Shown here one piece after another: positions 8,965 through 16,916 of a stretch of DNA of 64,000 bases. Numbering within the stretch: the first letter of the stretch is position 1; every line of letters begins with the position of its first letter. This DNA is from an uncultured Chryseobacterium sp. GTDB lineage: Bacteria; Bacteroidota; Bacteroidia; Flavobacteriales; Weeksellaceae. The notes beneath the pieces were generated by a model that saw nothing but the letters and a program-made list of their open reading frames with translations, was not told the origin of the DNA and searched no databases. Position numbers and translations under genes: made by a program. The stretch covers positions 212,456 to 276,455 of the forward strand of contig CAJYXJ010000013.1 of NCBI GenBank assembly GCA_913778085.1, written 5' to 3'.

Positions 8965-9942
8965 ATGCAGAAGAAAAATATACTGAAAGGTGTACTGTTT
9001 GTAGGAATCGGTGCAAGTATATACGGGATGTTGGCTACGTTTGTGAAGCTTGCATACCACGAAGGATATACCACATCTGAGGTTACGACATCTCAGTTTG
9101 TATTGGGTTTGGTAGGTCTCTTAATCTTGAATTTTGTACAGACCATCACCTCTAAAAAAGCTTTGCCGTCACCAACGTCAAAAGAAATAAGAAACCTGAT
9201 GTTGGCAGGAACTTCATTGGGCTGTACGAGTTTGTTTTATTACATTGCTGTTCAGTACATCAATGTGTCCATCGCCATTGTATTGTTGATGCAGTCGGTT
9301 TGGTTCAGTGTGGTTGTTGAAAGTGTTGTGTCTAAAAAATGGCCCAACACAAGAAAAATCATATCAGTAGTAATTGTTTTATTAGGAACGGTTCTAGCCA
9401 CCAACTTAATCAATGAAAGCCTGGATCTCAATTGGAAAGGAATTTTATGGGGATTGATGGCGGCAGCTTCCTATACCCTTACGATGTTTACCTCCAATAC
9501 ACTGGCTACTCATTTACCGGTTTTCAGAAAAAGTATTATTATGCTTTGTGGAGGTTCGGTTATTGTTTTTGGTTTTTTGTTCTTTGCACAGATCGGTCCT
9601 CTGCATGTTGAGGGCTTAAAATCGTTTTATCTGAATTTTACTGAAAATACAGAACACATCCATTCTTTCAATTATTCGATTCTCTGGACTTACGGGTTGA
9701 TTTTATCATTATTCGGAACCATTATTCCGCCTATTTTGTTCAACATCGGATTTCCGAATGCGGGGCTTGGATTGGGAAGTATTGTTTCTTCCCTTGAGCT
9801 TCCGGTTTCGGTAACTATGGCTTTTATCTTGTTGGGCGAGAAAGTCATCTTTATTCAGTGGATCGGAATTGCTCTGATCCTGTTTGCCATTGTTCTGATG
9901 AACCTTCCGAAAAAAGAAATCGTAATAAATAAAATACCGTAA
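8965..9942 (+). CDS. EamA/DMT family transporter
   Basis: Integral membrane protein of 325 residues with about ten hydrophobic helices arranged as two EamA repeats, the layout of drug/metabolite-superfamily exporters. The N-terminal repeat starts at GVLFVGIGASIYGMLATFVK and the second near GILWGLMAAASYTLTMFTSN; the C-terminal SSLELPVSVTMAFILLGEKV is typical of the family. The substrate cannot be predicted. An ATG seven bases upstream (8958) is in another frame and soon meets a stop, so 8965 is the start. It is transcribed alone between two terminators. Confidence 0.88.
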   Translation: MQKKNILKGVLFVGIGASIYGMLATFVKLAYHEGYTTSEVTTSQFVLGLVGLLILNFVQTITSKKALPSPTSKEIRNLMLAGTSLGCTSLFYYIAVQYINVSIAIVLLMQSVWFSVVVESVVSKKWPNTRKIISVVIVLLGTVLATNLINESLDLNWKGILWGLMAAASYTLTMFTSNTLATHLPVFRKSIIMLCGGSVIVFGFLFFAQIGPLHVEGLKSFYLNFTENTEHIHSFNYSILWTYGLILSLFGTIIPPILFNIGFPNAGLGLGSIVSSLELPVSVTMAFILLGEKVIFIQWIGIALILFAIVLMNLPKKEIVINKIP

Positions 9943-9961
9943 TCCGGTAAATTATATGGAC

Positions 9962-9988
9962 AAACCGTTTCTTTTGGAACGGTTTTTT
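9962..9988 (+). terminator. Terminator after the EamA transporter gene
   Basis: AAACCGTT (9962-9969) pairs with AACGGTTT (9978-9985) around an 8-nt loop and runs into T residues. Confidence 0.85.
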
Positions 9989-10013
9989 AATTTTAACTAT
10001 TAAAAATAAATTC

Positions 10014-11006
10014 ATGAAATATTATAAAAATACACTTCTTGTCCTATTTTCACTGGTGTCTGGTCTGATGTTTTCACAAATCGAACCTTTGGATGCGGAA
10101 CTGACAAATTACCGGTATCCTTTTGATGTTCATTTCTTAAGCCTGGACTCTCAGAATAATCATCTGAAAATGGCTTACATGGATGTAAAGCCCAAAAATG
10201 CAAACGGAAAGGCGGTCATGTTGCTTCATGGTAAAAATTTTAATGGTGCTTATTGGGAGAAAACGGCAACAGACCTTTCTGCAAAGGGATTTCGGGTAAT
10301 CATTCCGGATCAGATCGGTTTTGGTAAATCATCAAAGCCTCAAAACTACCAATTCTCATTTTCACAATTGGCATACAATACAAAGGCTATTCTGGATGAA
10401 CTGAAAATAAACAGAATCATTGTTTTGGGACATTCGATGGGTGGGATGGTAGCAACAAGATTCTCTTTGCTCTATCCTGAAAGAGTGGAGAAATTAATAT
10501 TGGAAAATCCGATCGGACTGGAAGATTACAAAACTTTTGCATCCTATCAGACCATTGATCAGGCGTATCAGTCGGAGCTGAAGAATACGGCAGAATCCTA
10601 TAAAAATTACCAGCTTAAATTTTATTATGATAATAAATGGAAGGTGGAATACCAACCGTGGCTCGACCTGATTGCTGGTTGGACCTTACATCCTGATTAT
10701 CCGAAAGTAGCCTGGGATGCCGCTTTAACTTCAGATATGATTTACAACCAGCCGGTTTGCTATGAATTTAAAAATATAAAAGTCCCGACTCTGCTGATCA
10801 TCGGAACCAGAGACCGGACGGCCATCGGAAAAGACCGTGCGCCCAAAGAACTGCAGCCGAAAATGGGGCAGTACCAGGAACTCGGGAAAAAGACACAACA
10901 GCAGATTGCCGGTTCACAATTGGTAGAACTTGAAAATGTAGGACATCTTCCGCATATTGAAGTACATGATCAGTTCTGGAAGGCTTTGTATGGGTTTATA
11001 AAATAA
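10014..11006 (+). CDS. Secreted alpha/beta hydrolase
   Basis: Serine hydrolase of the alpha/beta fold, 330 residues. It begins with a signal peptide (MKYYKNTLLVLFSLVSGLMFSQ), so it should act in the periplasm or outside. The oxyanion region is LLHGKNFNGAYW and the nucleophile elbow is GHSMGGM. The acid is in LIIGTRDRTAIG and the catalytic histidine in VGHLPHIEV. These place it with haloperoxidase/esterase-like hydrolases; a specific substrate is not evident. It stands alone, convergent with rplS, the two separated by a bidirectional hairpin. Confidence 0.88.
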   Translation: MKYYKNTLLVLFSLVSGLMFSQIEPLDAELTNYRYPFDVHFLSLDSQNNHLKMAYMDVKPKNANGKAVMLLHGKNFNGAYWEKTATDLSAKGFRVIIPDQIGFGKSSKPQNYQFSFSQLAYNTKAILDELKINRIIVLGHSMGGMVATRFSLLYPERVEKLILENPIGLEDYKTFASYQTIDQAYQSELKNTAESYKNYQLKFYYDNKWKVEYQPWLDLIAGWTLHPDYPKVAWDAALTSDMIYNQPVCYEFKNIKVPTLLIIGTRDRTAIGKDRAPKELQPKMGQYQELGKKTQQQIAGSQLVELENVGHLPHIEVHDQFWKALYGFIK

Positions 11007-11064
11007 ATTCACACATTTAGCCAAAAAGAAAAAATTCACCATTCACCATATACATTCACCAAAT

Positions 11065-11100
11065 GAAAAGAGACCGCTTAAAAATAAACGGTCTCTTTTC
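11065..11100. terminator. Bidirectional terminator between the hydrolase gene and rplS
   Basis: GAAAAGAGACCG (11065-11076) and CGGTCTCTTTTC (11089-11100) form a perfect 12-bp stem with a 12-nt loop; both ends finish in T-rich tracts in their own direction. It sits just beyond the stop of rplS. Confidence 0.85.
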
Positions 11101-11118
11101 GTATAATTGTTGTCTGAA

Positions 11119-11475
11119 TTATTTCTTCTTATAAGCAGCGTCCTTAATTCTCGCTTTTTTACCTCTAAGGTCTCTGAAGTAGTAGATTCTTGATCTTCTA
11201 ACTCTACCTCTTCTGTCAACTTCAATTTTCTGAAGAGCAGGCATGTTGATCGGGAATACTCTTTCTACACCTACATCACCGGACATTTTTCTGATGGTGA
11301 AAGTCTTTGTAGAACCTGTACCTCTCAATTGGATAACAGTTCCTTTGAAGAACTGCGTTCTTGTTTTTTGTCCTTCTTTAATCTCGTAATACACAGTGAT
11401 CGTATCACCGGCTTTGAATTCTGGGAATTCTTTTTTTGTAATGTACTTGTCTTGTACGTACTTTAATAAATCCAT
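11119..11475 (-). CDS. rplS: 50S ribosomal protein L19
   Basis: Large-subunit ribosomal protein of 118 residues. The segments FKAGDTITVYYEIKEGQKTR, QFFKGTVIQLRGTG and KTFTIRKMSGDVGVERVFP, and the basic C-terminal RRGRVRRSRIYYFRDLRGK, are characteristic of L19, which lies at the interface between subunits. The length is the family norm. The usual rpsP-rimM-trmD neighbours are absent; the gene is monocistronic, with its own promoter and terminator. Confidence 0.97.
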   Translation of the reverse strand: MDLLKYVQDKYITKKEFPEFKAGDTITVYYEIKEGQKTRTQFFKGTVIQLRGTGSTKTFTIRKMSGDVGVERVFPINMPALQKIEVDRRGRVRRSRIYYFRDLRGKKARIKDAAYKKK

Positions 11476-11544
11476 TATTAAATAAATAAAATGTTAAGGC
11501 TAAGCAACTTACACGGACTTCGTCAGAGGTTGAATAACAGGTTG

Positions 11545-11576
11545 CAAATGTACAAAACATTTTTTGAATTTCCCAA
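11545..11576 (-). promoter_or_regulatory. Promoter of rplS
   Basis: On the minus strand TTG (11576-11574) and TACATTTG (11552-11545) are separated by 21 bases, matching TTG...TAnnTTTG. The implied leader is about 65 nt. Confidence 0.75.
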
Positions 11577-11670
11577 ATAATTTATTACTAAATCTTTGGA
11601 AAACCAGACAACTTCAATACTTACAAAATATGAAATTAAGAAGATAGCTGTTTGTTGCTTTCCGGCAATG

Positions 11671-11702
11671 AAAAAAGCGGGAAAATCCAATTCCTCCCGC
11701 TT
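11671..11702 (-). terminator. Terminator after the DoxX-like gene
   Basis: Reading the minus strand, AAGCGGGA (11702-11695) pairs with TCCCGCTT (11682-11675) and is followed by a T run (11676-11671). It lies just beyond the stop of the DoxX-like gene. Confidence 0.8.
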
Positions 11703-11719
11703 CTGCTATTTTTGTACTA

Positions 11720-12100
11720 CTACTTTTCGTCTGTCGATTTCAGCGCCCAGGCAATCAGTGGAGCCTGCATAAACAGCCTGCCGAGCCTTGCATTATCGGT
11801 ATTCAGTCCGAAGGAATCCCTTCTGTTTTTATATTGAGCAATATTTCCCGGGAACACCGCTGCAAAAAATCCGGCAACCACTCTTCCCATATTTTTTCTG
11901 TATTTCTTAGGCGTTACAATCATCGCTGTTCCCAGCGCAATCTCAGCATAGCCGGAATAAACAACCGTATCGTCCTTATCCAGCGGTACCCATTCCGGAA
12001 CCTGCGCCTGAAAGGCTTTTCTTGCAAAGGTAAGGTGTCCGATACCGGCCGTGATCAGAAATGCGCCTAACGCAACTCTTGAAATGTCTTTCGTTTCCAT
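11720..12100 (-). CDS. DoxX-like membrane protein
   Basis: Small integral membrane protein of 126 residues with four hydrophobic stretches (VALGAFLITAGIGHLTF, YSGYAEIALGTAMIV, VVAGFFAAVFPGNIAQY, FMQAPLIAWAL), the pattern of the DoxX family of small membrane proteins, often linked to redox stress. A longer frame opens at a TTG at 12133, but ATG 12100 (METKDISRV) is the natural start. A repeated RNA-like element ends about 107 nt upstream on the same strand and could form part of its leader. The family assignment is moderate; no specific role is supported. Confidence 0.6.
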   Translation of the reverse strand: METKDISRVALGAFLITAGIGHLTFARKAFQAQVPEWVPLDKDDTVVYSGYAEIALGTAMIVTPKKYRKNMGRVVAGFFAAVFPGNIAQYKNRRDSFGLNTDNARLGRLFMQAPLIAWALKSTDEK

Positions 12101-12207
12101 ATAACGTAATTTAATTGGTGTAGCATACCACAACCAAAATTCAGACCACGTTTCTATCAGAAGATTACAACCTGGAACAACAGTAAACAGGTTGCAGATT
12201 TTTTTCA

Positions 12208-12339
12208 GGAGCTGTTTCCGGCTCTCCGCTCATACTCCTCGCGCCAACCTTCTCCGGCGCTTGCCGGCATCAAACCCGTAAACTCCCCAATTCTCCGGCC
12301 CCGCTGTGGGGTAACCGCTGCGATCCGGGCTAGGGCAGC
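12208..12339 (-). repeat. Structured intergenic element, copy A (RNA-like, on minus strand)
   Basis: Copy A of an element also found at 33775-33869. Conserved blocks on the minus strand are CTGCCCTAGCCCGGAT, then GCGGTTACCCCACAGC, a variable centre, GCGCGAGGAGTA, then GCGGAGAGCCGGA and AGCTCC. The CCGG blocks near both ends and TTACCCC against GGAGTA can pair, so ends and middle are held by complementary segments while the loop differs in length (132 versus 95 bp). I cannot name the family. Confidence 0.6.
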
Positions 12340-12490
12340 AGACTTTATTTTTACCTCAGGTCTTTATTTGTTATCATAGTAGAGATATGAAGTGCCTTTT
12401 TTGGTCATACTACATTTAAAACTTCAATATTTAGAAATCTTTACAAAATTTTGATTCGTCAGGGTCTATTTTTGATATTGATTAGAAAAA

Positions 12491-12522
12491 ACTTCCAGCC
12501 TCCGGCATCCCTCTTCCGGCCT
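12491..12522 (-). repeat. Dispersed GGCTGGAAG-family repeat
   Basis: On the minus strand it reads GGCCGGAAGAGGGATGCCGG followed by AGGCTGGAAGT, matching the family whose other members are at 13488, 16418, 24727, 52113, 56069, 56192 and 56889. Confidence 0.65.
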
Positions 12523-12656
12523 TTTGAATCGATTTCTATTGGTATTAACCTTAGCCTGTATCTTCATAAAATCGACCTTCTCCACTAAATGACTTCCCAT
12601 TCGTCCGTATATGAGAAAAAGTATTAAATTTAGCCAACAGAAAAATCGGATAGTTC

Positions 12657-13358
12657 ATGATAGACAAAAGAGTAAAAAATGCAAAGGAAGCCATTGAAGG
12701 GATTAAAGACGGGATGACATTGATGCTGGGCGGTTTCGGCCTTTGCGGAATTCCTGAAAATTCAATTAATGCTTTGGTAGAAAGTGATGTAAAAGATCTT
12801 ACCTGCATTTCAAACAACGCCGGAGTGGATGATTTCGGGCTGGGCCTCCTGCTCCACAAAAGGCAGATCAAAAAGATGATCTCGTCTTACGTAGGGGAAA
12901 ATGCCGAGTTCGAACGACAGATGCTTTCCGGAGAACTGGAAGTGGAGCTGACGCCTCAGGGAACGCTGGCGGAAAAATGCAGGGCGGCACAGGCGGGAAT
13001 TCCTGCCTTTTATACACCGGCCGGTTTCGGAACCGAAATAGCGAAAGGAAAGGAAGTAAAAGACTTTAAAGGAAAACCGCACATCCTGGAATTCGCTTAT
13101 GAAGCCGATTTCGCTATCGTAAAAGCCTGGAAAGGTGACCATGCCGGAAACCTCGTTTTTAAAGGGTCAGCCAGAAATTTTAATCATCCGATGGCAGGAG
13201 CCGGAAAAATTACCATTGCTGAAGTAGAGGAACTGGTTGAGCCGGGCGAACTGGACCCTAACCAGATCCACATCCCCGGAATCATGATTCAAAGAATTTT
13301 CCAGGGTGAAAAATTCGAAAAAAGAATCGAGCAGAGAACTGTAAGAAAAAGAAATTAA
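12657..13358 (+). CDS. scoA: 3-oxoacid (succinyl-CoA:acetoacetate type) CoA-transferase subunit A
   Basis: Alpha subunit of a heterodimeric CoA-transferase, 233 residues, moving CoA between succinyl-CoA and acetoacetate in ketone-body or butanoate metabolism. Recognisable blocks are [17 protein letters not shown], the CoA-binding glycine stretch, [38 protein letters not shown] and [17 protein letters not shown]. Full length for the subunit. Its partner, subunit B, is not next to it but 2.07 kb downstream on the same strand, beyond an ABC transporter gene on the opposite strand. A long bidirectional terminator overlaps its stop codon, so the two subunits must be made from separate transcripts. 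Confidence 0.93.
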   Translation: MIDKRVKNAKEAIEGIKDGMTLMLGGFGLCGIPENSINALVESDVKDLTCISNNAGVDDFGLGLLLHKRQIKKMISSYVGENAEFERQMLSGELEVELTPQGTLAEKCRAAQAGIPAFYTPAGFGTEIAKGKEVKDFKGKPHILEFAYEADFAIVKAWKGDHAGNLVFKGSARNFNHPMAGAGKITIAEVEELVEPGELDPNQIHIPGIMIQRIFQGEKFEKRIEQRTVRKRN

Positions 13359-13392
13359 AATAAAAACCGTGAACCCTTCACGGTTTTTATTT
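13358..13392. terminator. Bidirectional terminator between scoA and the ABC exporter gene
   Basis: A 16-bp perfect stem, AAATAAAAACCGTGAA (13358-13373) with TTCACGGTTTTTATTT (13377-13392), loop CCC. T runs are present on both strands; its first base is the last base of the scoA stop codon. Confidence 0.9.
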
Positions 13393-13487
13393 TATTAAAA
13401 AAACATCTATTGTATTTTTGGAAAAACGTAGAGTCGCAAATATTTAAATAAATAATATTATAAGCCGCAATATCCTCAATATCTTAA

Positions 13488-13520
13488 ACTTCCGGCATCC
13501 ATCACCCATCTTCCAGCCTC
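13488..13520 (-). repeat. Dispersed GGCTGGAAG-family repeat starting at a stop codon
   Basis: On the minus strand the ABC exporter's stop TAG is followed immediately by AGGCTGGAAGATGGGTGATG and then GCCGGAAGTTT. The stop codon plus the first 14 bases are identical to the copy at the end of the Crp/Fnr gene at 56226. Confidence 0.7.
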
Positions 13521-15316
13521 TAAATTCCCATCGTCTTTCTTTCCCCGATCTGCTGCCTCCACATCGCGTAATACAGTCCTTTTTCCTCAATAAGGTTCAG
13601 GTGCGATCCGGTTTCTACAATCTGTCCGCGTTCCAGAACATAAATCCGGTCGGCATGCATAATGGTGCTCAGACGGTGGGCGATCAGGACGGTGATCTGT
13701 TCTTTTTCTCTGGAAATCTCTTTAATGGTAGTCGTAATTTCCTCTTCGGTTATGCTGTCCAGTGCAGAAGTAGCCTCATCGAAGATCAGAAGATGCGGTT
13801 TTCGTAGCAAAGCCCGGGCAATGGCAATCCGCTGTTTTTCACCGCCGCTCAGCTTCAGCCCGCCTTCCCCGATTACCGTTTCGATTCCGTTTTCAGCACG
13901 TTCCAGAAGGCCGGTACAGCTGGATTTTTTCAGTGCTGCCTGTAAGTCTTCTTCAGTAGCCGCCGGGTTGACAAACAGAAGATTCTCCTTAATGGTTCCT
14001 GCAAAAAGCTGGGTATCCTGCGTAACGAAGCCGATCTGGTTCCTCAGTTCATCAAAATCAAACTCTTTTCCATCCACTTGATTATAAAAGATGGAACCTT
14101 CCTGGGGCCGGTATAAACCGACAAGCAGCTTCACCAGCGTACTTTTCCCCGAACCGCTCGGCCCGACAAAAGCAATGGTCTCCCCGTTTTTTACATCAAA
14201 AGAAATCGAATTGAGTGCTTTGTACTGTGCCGTCTGGTGCTGGAAAGAAACCTTCCGGAATTCCAGTTCCTCAATAGACCCGATTTTCTTTGGCGTCAGA
14301 GGCTTAGGCTCCACTTCTTTTTTCATTACTCGGTCGAAATTATTAAGCGAAGCCTGCGCTTCCCGGTAGGAAATAATGATATTCCCGATTTCCTGCATCG
14401 GCCCGAAAATAAAGAATCCGTAAAACATCAGCGACAGGTACTGCCCCGGAGTAACAATATTTTTAAAGATCAGCAACAATAAGGTGAACGTGATCATCTG
14501 CTGTAAAAAGTTAACCAGTGTTCCCTGCACAAAGCTCAGGGAGCGGATGCTCTTTACCTTTCTCAGTTCCAGATTCAGTATTTTGTAGGTATTGTTGTTC
14601 AGCCGTTCCACTTCCTGATTGGTTAGGCCTAAACTTTTAACAATCTCGATATTCCTTAAACTTTCCGTTGTGCTTCCTGCCAGGTCGGTGGTTTCCTTCA
14701 CGATACTCTTCTGGATGGTTTTGATCCTCCTGCTCAGCAGGTTGGTGACGACGGCAATGAAAATAATTCCCACCACGTACACCGGCATGATCGACCAGTG
14801 CAGGCGGATGGCATATACAGAAACGAAAATGATGCTCACCAGGATCCCGAAAAAGATATTGATGAAATTATTAATGAACTTCACCGTATCTTCACGCACC
14901 TTCGTCAGGATCGAAAGCGTTTCACCGCTCCGCTGGTCCTCAAATTCATGATACGGCAACCTCATGGAGTGTCTCAGACCATCAGTGAAAATTTTTGCTC
15001 CGAACTTCTGGATGATCACATTCACCACATAATCCTGGAAGGCCTTGGCAATACGGCTGATCATCGCCGTTCCGATCAAAAGCCCCAGAAAGTAGAAAAC
15101 GCCATGGTGGATATCGGTGCCATACAGGTATTCATCCATCGTCCTGGGAAGGGTTTTCTCCTTATCGAAAAAATTAGGATGGGTCACCAGGCGGTCCAGG
15201 ATATTTCCGGTAATCGCCGGCGAAAATAATGAAAAAACCTGGTTTACAGATGCTAAGAGCAGGGAAATAAAAATCAGGAGACGATAGGGTTTCAGGTAAT
15301 GCAGTAAAACTTTCAT
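13520..15316 (-). CDS. ABC transporter, fused permease/ATP-binding (MsbA/lipid or drug exporter type)
   Basis: Half-size ABC exporter of 598 residues, acting as a dimer in the inner membrane. The N-terminal ~320 residues form a six-helix type I exporter domain. The ATPase domain follows, with Walker A GPSGSGKST, Q-loop GFVTQDTQLF, signature LSGGEKQR, Walker B LLIFDEATSALD and the H-loop AHRLSTI. No C39 peptidase domain is present, so it is not a bacteriocin-processing transporter. The substrate is unknown. A minus-strand TAAATTTG (15331-15324) lies only a few bases upstream of the ATG, suggesting a very short leader. It is unusual in lying between the two subunits of a CoA-transferase. Confidence 0.9.
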   Translation of the reverse strand: MKVLLHYLKPYRLLIFISLLLASVNQVFSLFSPAITGNILDRLVTHPNFFDKEKTLPRTMDEYLYGTDIHHGVFYFLGLLIGTAMISRIAKAFQDYVVNVIIQKFGAKIFTDGLRHSMRLPYHEFEDQRSGETLSILTKVREDTVKFINNFINIFFGILVSIIFVSVYAIRLHWSIMPVYVVGIIFIAVVTNLLSRRIKTIQKSIVKETTDLAGSTTESLRNIEIVKSLGLTNQEVERLNNNTYKILNLELRKVKSIRSLSFVQGTLVNFLQQMITFTLLLLIFKNIVTPGQYLSLMFYGFFIFGPMQEIGNIIISYREAQASLNNFDRVMKKEVEPKPLTPKKIGSIEELEFRKVSFQHQTAQYKALNSISFDVKNGETIAFVGPSGSGKSTLVKLLVGLYRPQEGSIFYNQVDGKEFDFDELRNQIGFVTQDTQLFAGTIKENLLFVNPAATEEDLQAALKKSSCTGLLERAENGIETVIGEGGLKLSGGEKQRIAIARALLRKPHLLIFDEATSALDSITEEEITTTIKEISREKEQITVLIAHRLSTIMHADRIYVLERGQIVETGSHLNLIEEKGLYYAMWRQQIGERKTMGI

Positions 15317-15425
15317 AAGATGACAAATTTACAACAAATTGAGTACTAAAATTTACCATAGGATAAGAAAGAAAATATTTCGTAATTCTGAAAAAATGGC
15401 TAATTTGGCAGGATAAGATTAAGCT

Positions 15426-16079
15426 ATGCTGACTAAAGAACAAATTGCACAGAGAATTTCCAGAGAAGTGAAAGACGGATATTATGTAAATCTGGGAATC
15501 GGGATCCCGACATTGGTGGCCAATTATGTGCCGGACAATCTTTCCGTAGAGTTCCAGAGTGAAAACGGGGTGTTGGGAATGGGTCCTTTTCCTTTTGAAG
15601 GGGAAGAAGATGCAGACATCATCAATGCAGGAAAACAGACGATCACTATTCTCGACGGAGGCTCCTTTTTTGATTCAGCCTTCAGTTTCGGGATGATCCG
15701 CGCGCAGAAAGTGGATTTAACCATTCTCGGAGCCATGGAAGTTGCCGAAAACGGCGATATCGCCAACTGGAAGATTCCGGGAAAGATGGTGAAAGGAATG
15801 GGCGGGGCAATGGACCTCGTAGCCTCTGCCGAAAATATTATCGTGGCGATGATGCACGTGAATAAAGCCGGGGAAAGCAAAATCCTTAAAAAATGTACAC
15901 TTCCTCTGACGGGCGTAAACTGTGTAAAAAGAGTGGTGACCGAATTGGCAGTACTGGATGTTACGCCGGCAGGATTCAGGCTGGTGGAAAGAGCACCTGG
16001 CGTTTCCGTAGAACACATCATAAAATCAACGGAAGCCGAGCTGATCATTGAAGGCGAAGTACCGGAAATGCAGTTTTAA
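15426..16079 (+). CDS. scoB: 3-oxoacid (succinyl-CoA:acetoacetate type) CoA-transferase subunit B
   Basis: Beta subunit of 217 residues carrying the catalytic glutamate, which forms the glutamyl-CoA thioester, in EFQSENGVLGMGP. Other family blocks are DGYYVNLGIGIPTLVANYVP, QTITILDGGSFFDSAFSFGMIR and WKIPGKMVKGMGGAMDL, and the C-terminal TPAGFRLVERAPGV. Full length. It has its own upstream region (109 bp, divergent from the ABC exporter) and its own terminator. Its working partner is the subunit A gene at 12657-13358. Confidence 0.93.
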   Translation: MLTKEQIAQRISREVKDGYYVNLGIGIPTLVANYVPDNLSVEFQSENGVLGMGPFPFEGEEDADIINAGKQTITILDGGSFFDSAFSFGMIRAQKVDLTILGAMEVAENGDIANWKIPGKMVKGMGGAMDLVASAENIIVAMMHVNKAGESKILKKCTLPLTGVNCVKRVVTELAVLDVTPAGFRLVERAPGVSVEHIIKSTEAELIIEGEVPEMQF

Positions 16080-16139
16080 AGGGCGTCTGGCTACCGGCTT
16101 TTAGCTTTTGGCAAACATAAAAAGAACTAAATAAGTGAA

Positions 16140-16166
16140 GGCTGCTTCTTTTGAGGCAGCTTTCTT
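16140..16166 (+). terminator. Terminator after scoB
   Basis: GGCTGCTTC (16140-16148) pairs with GAGGCAGCT (16153-16161), a 9-bp stem with two G-U pairs and a TTTT loop, then TTCTTC. Confidence 0.65.
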
Positions 16167-16417
16167 CATGCTATCTATTTTATATCTGATCAAAAGGTTG
16201 ATTGGCTGCGGGTTTTTAAGCTTTACTCCTGTCACGTAATATCATAAGGTCTTTAAGAAAATGATTGGTCCAATGATGCTTTCGATAAAATAAAAACAAA
16301 GAGGTACGTTTCCGTTATGTCATCGATATGAGTAAGTAAGGAATACTTAGAACAAGGTCGGCTTTCAGCATTAATAATATAATAATAGCGTGAACTCGAA
16401 GAAGAACCGGAGTTAAC

Positions 16418-16455
16418 AGGCTGGAAGAGGGATGCCGGATGCTGGAAGTCTTTTC
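16418..16455 (+). repeat. Dispersed GGCTGGAAG-family repeat
   Basis: AGGCTGGAAGAGGGATGCCG followed by GATGCTGGAAGTCTTTTCTG; the closest relatives are at 24727 and 52113. Confidence 0.7.
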
Positions 16456-16573
16456 TGTCAAAAATAGATCTGGAGGTCTTGATAATCAAACAAATATGTT
16501 GTTGTTCTATCAGAGAAAATGCTTATTTAATGCTGAAAAATAGTCTTATACCAAGGTCTGATTTATATTGTTT

Positions 16574-16622
16574 TAAAGTCCCGGAAGGACGGCTTACTAA
16601 AGGATAGGATAAAATCCTATCA
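16574..16622 (+). repeat. Double-hairpin repeat, copy 1
   Basis: A GTCCCGGAAGGAC hairpin is followed by GATAGGAT-AAA-ATCCTATC, an 8-bp perfect stem. The same two hairpins in the same order recur at 24920-24970. Confidence 0.65.
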
Positions 16623-16800
16623 GAAGCGTAAACCGTTTACTCATTTTACCCGGAGGAATTCTGTTCATAATCCTGACTGAATCAGCCTTAATTTTATTTT
16701 GAATTAAGTAAATGCTTGAATATGATATTGATATGACCGAATTCACGTTAATAATAGATGCTTCAAGAGAGTTCTCTTGCAGTAATATTCACTAATAATG

Positions 16801-16838
16801 AAAAAGGATCGTGAAGTTACAGTCTCAGGATCCTTTTT
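16801..16838. terminator. Terminator near the end of the SnoaL-like gene
   Basis: AAAAAGGATC (16801-16810) pairs perfectly with GATCCTTTTT (16829-16838) around an 18-nt loop. It can serve the minus-strand SnoaL-like gene, whose stop is at 16917, and works in either direction. Confidence 0.75.
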
Positions 16839-16916
16839 ATAATATGCTCTGCCTAGTTCTGCAGGAATCCCATTTTCAGGGATCGGAAGCCTAATTTTGG
16901 CAGAAAAAGAAGTCTT

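Larger units (their letters stand above)
12101..12656. other. Intergenic region of 556 bp without a gene
   Basis: No supported coding frame. It holds structured element copy A (12208-12339), one copy of the dispersed GGCTGGAAG repeat in reverse orientation (12491-12522), and the upstream region of the CoA-transferase subunit A gene, with a weak TAAATTTA at 12625-12632 as the only promoter-like element. Confidence 0.7.
16167..16916. other. Intergenic repeat-rich region of 750 bp without a gene
   Basis: No convincing coding frame on either strand. It contains a GGCTGGAAG-family copy (16418-16455), a double-hairpin element (16574-16622), a stretch (about 16660-16770) resembling 25060-25170, including ATCCTGACTGAAT and GAATTCACGTTAA, and a hairpin at 16801-16838. 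Confidence 0.7.

Noticed and set aside
11043-11225. A 60-residue minus-strand frame overlapping the end of rplS
   Set aside because: A shadow of rplS and its terminator in another frame.
13520-15316. The ABC exporter as the processing transporter of the Cys-rich peptide
   Set aside because: No C39 peptidase domain at the N-terminus and 32 kb away from the peptide gene.
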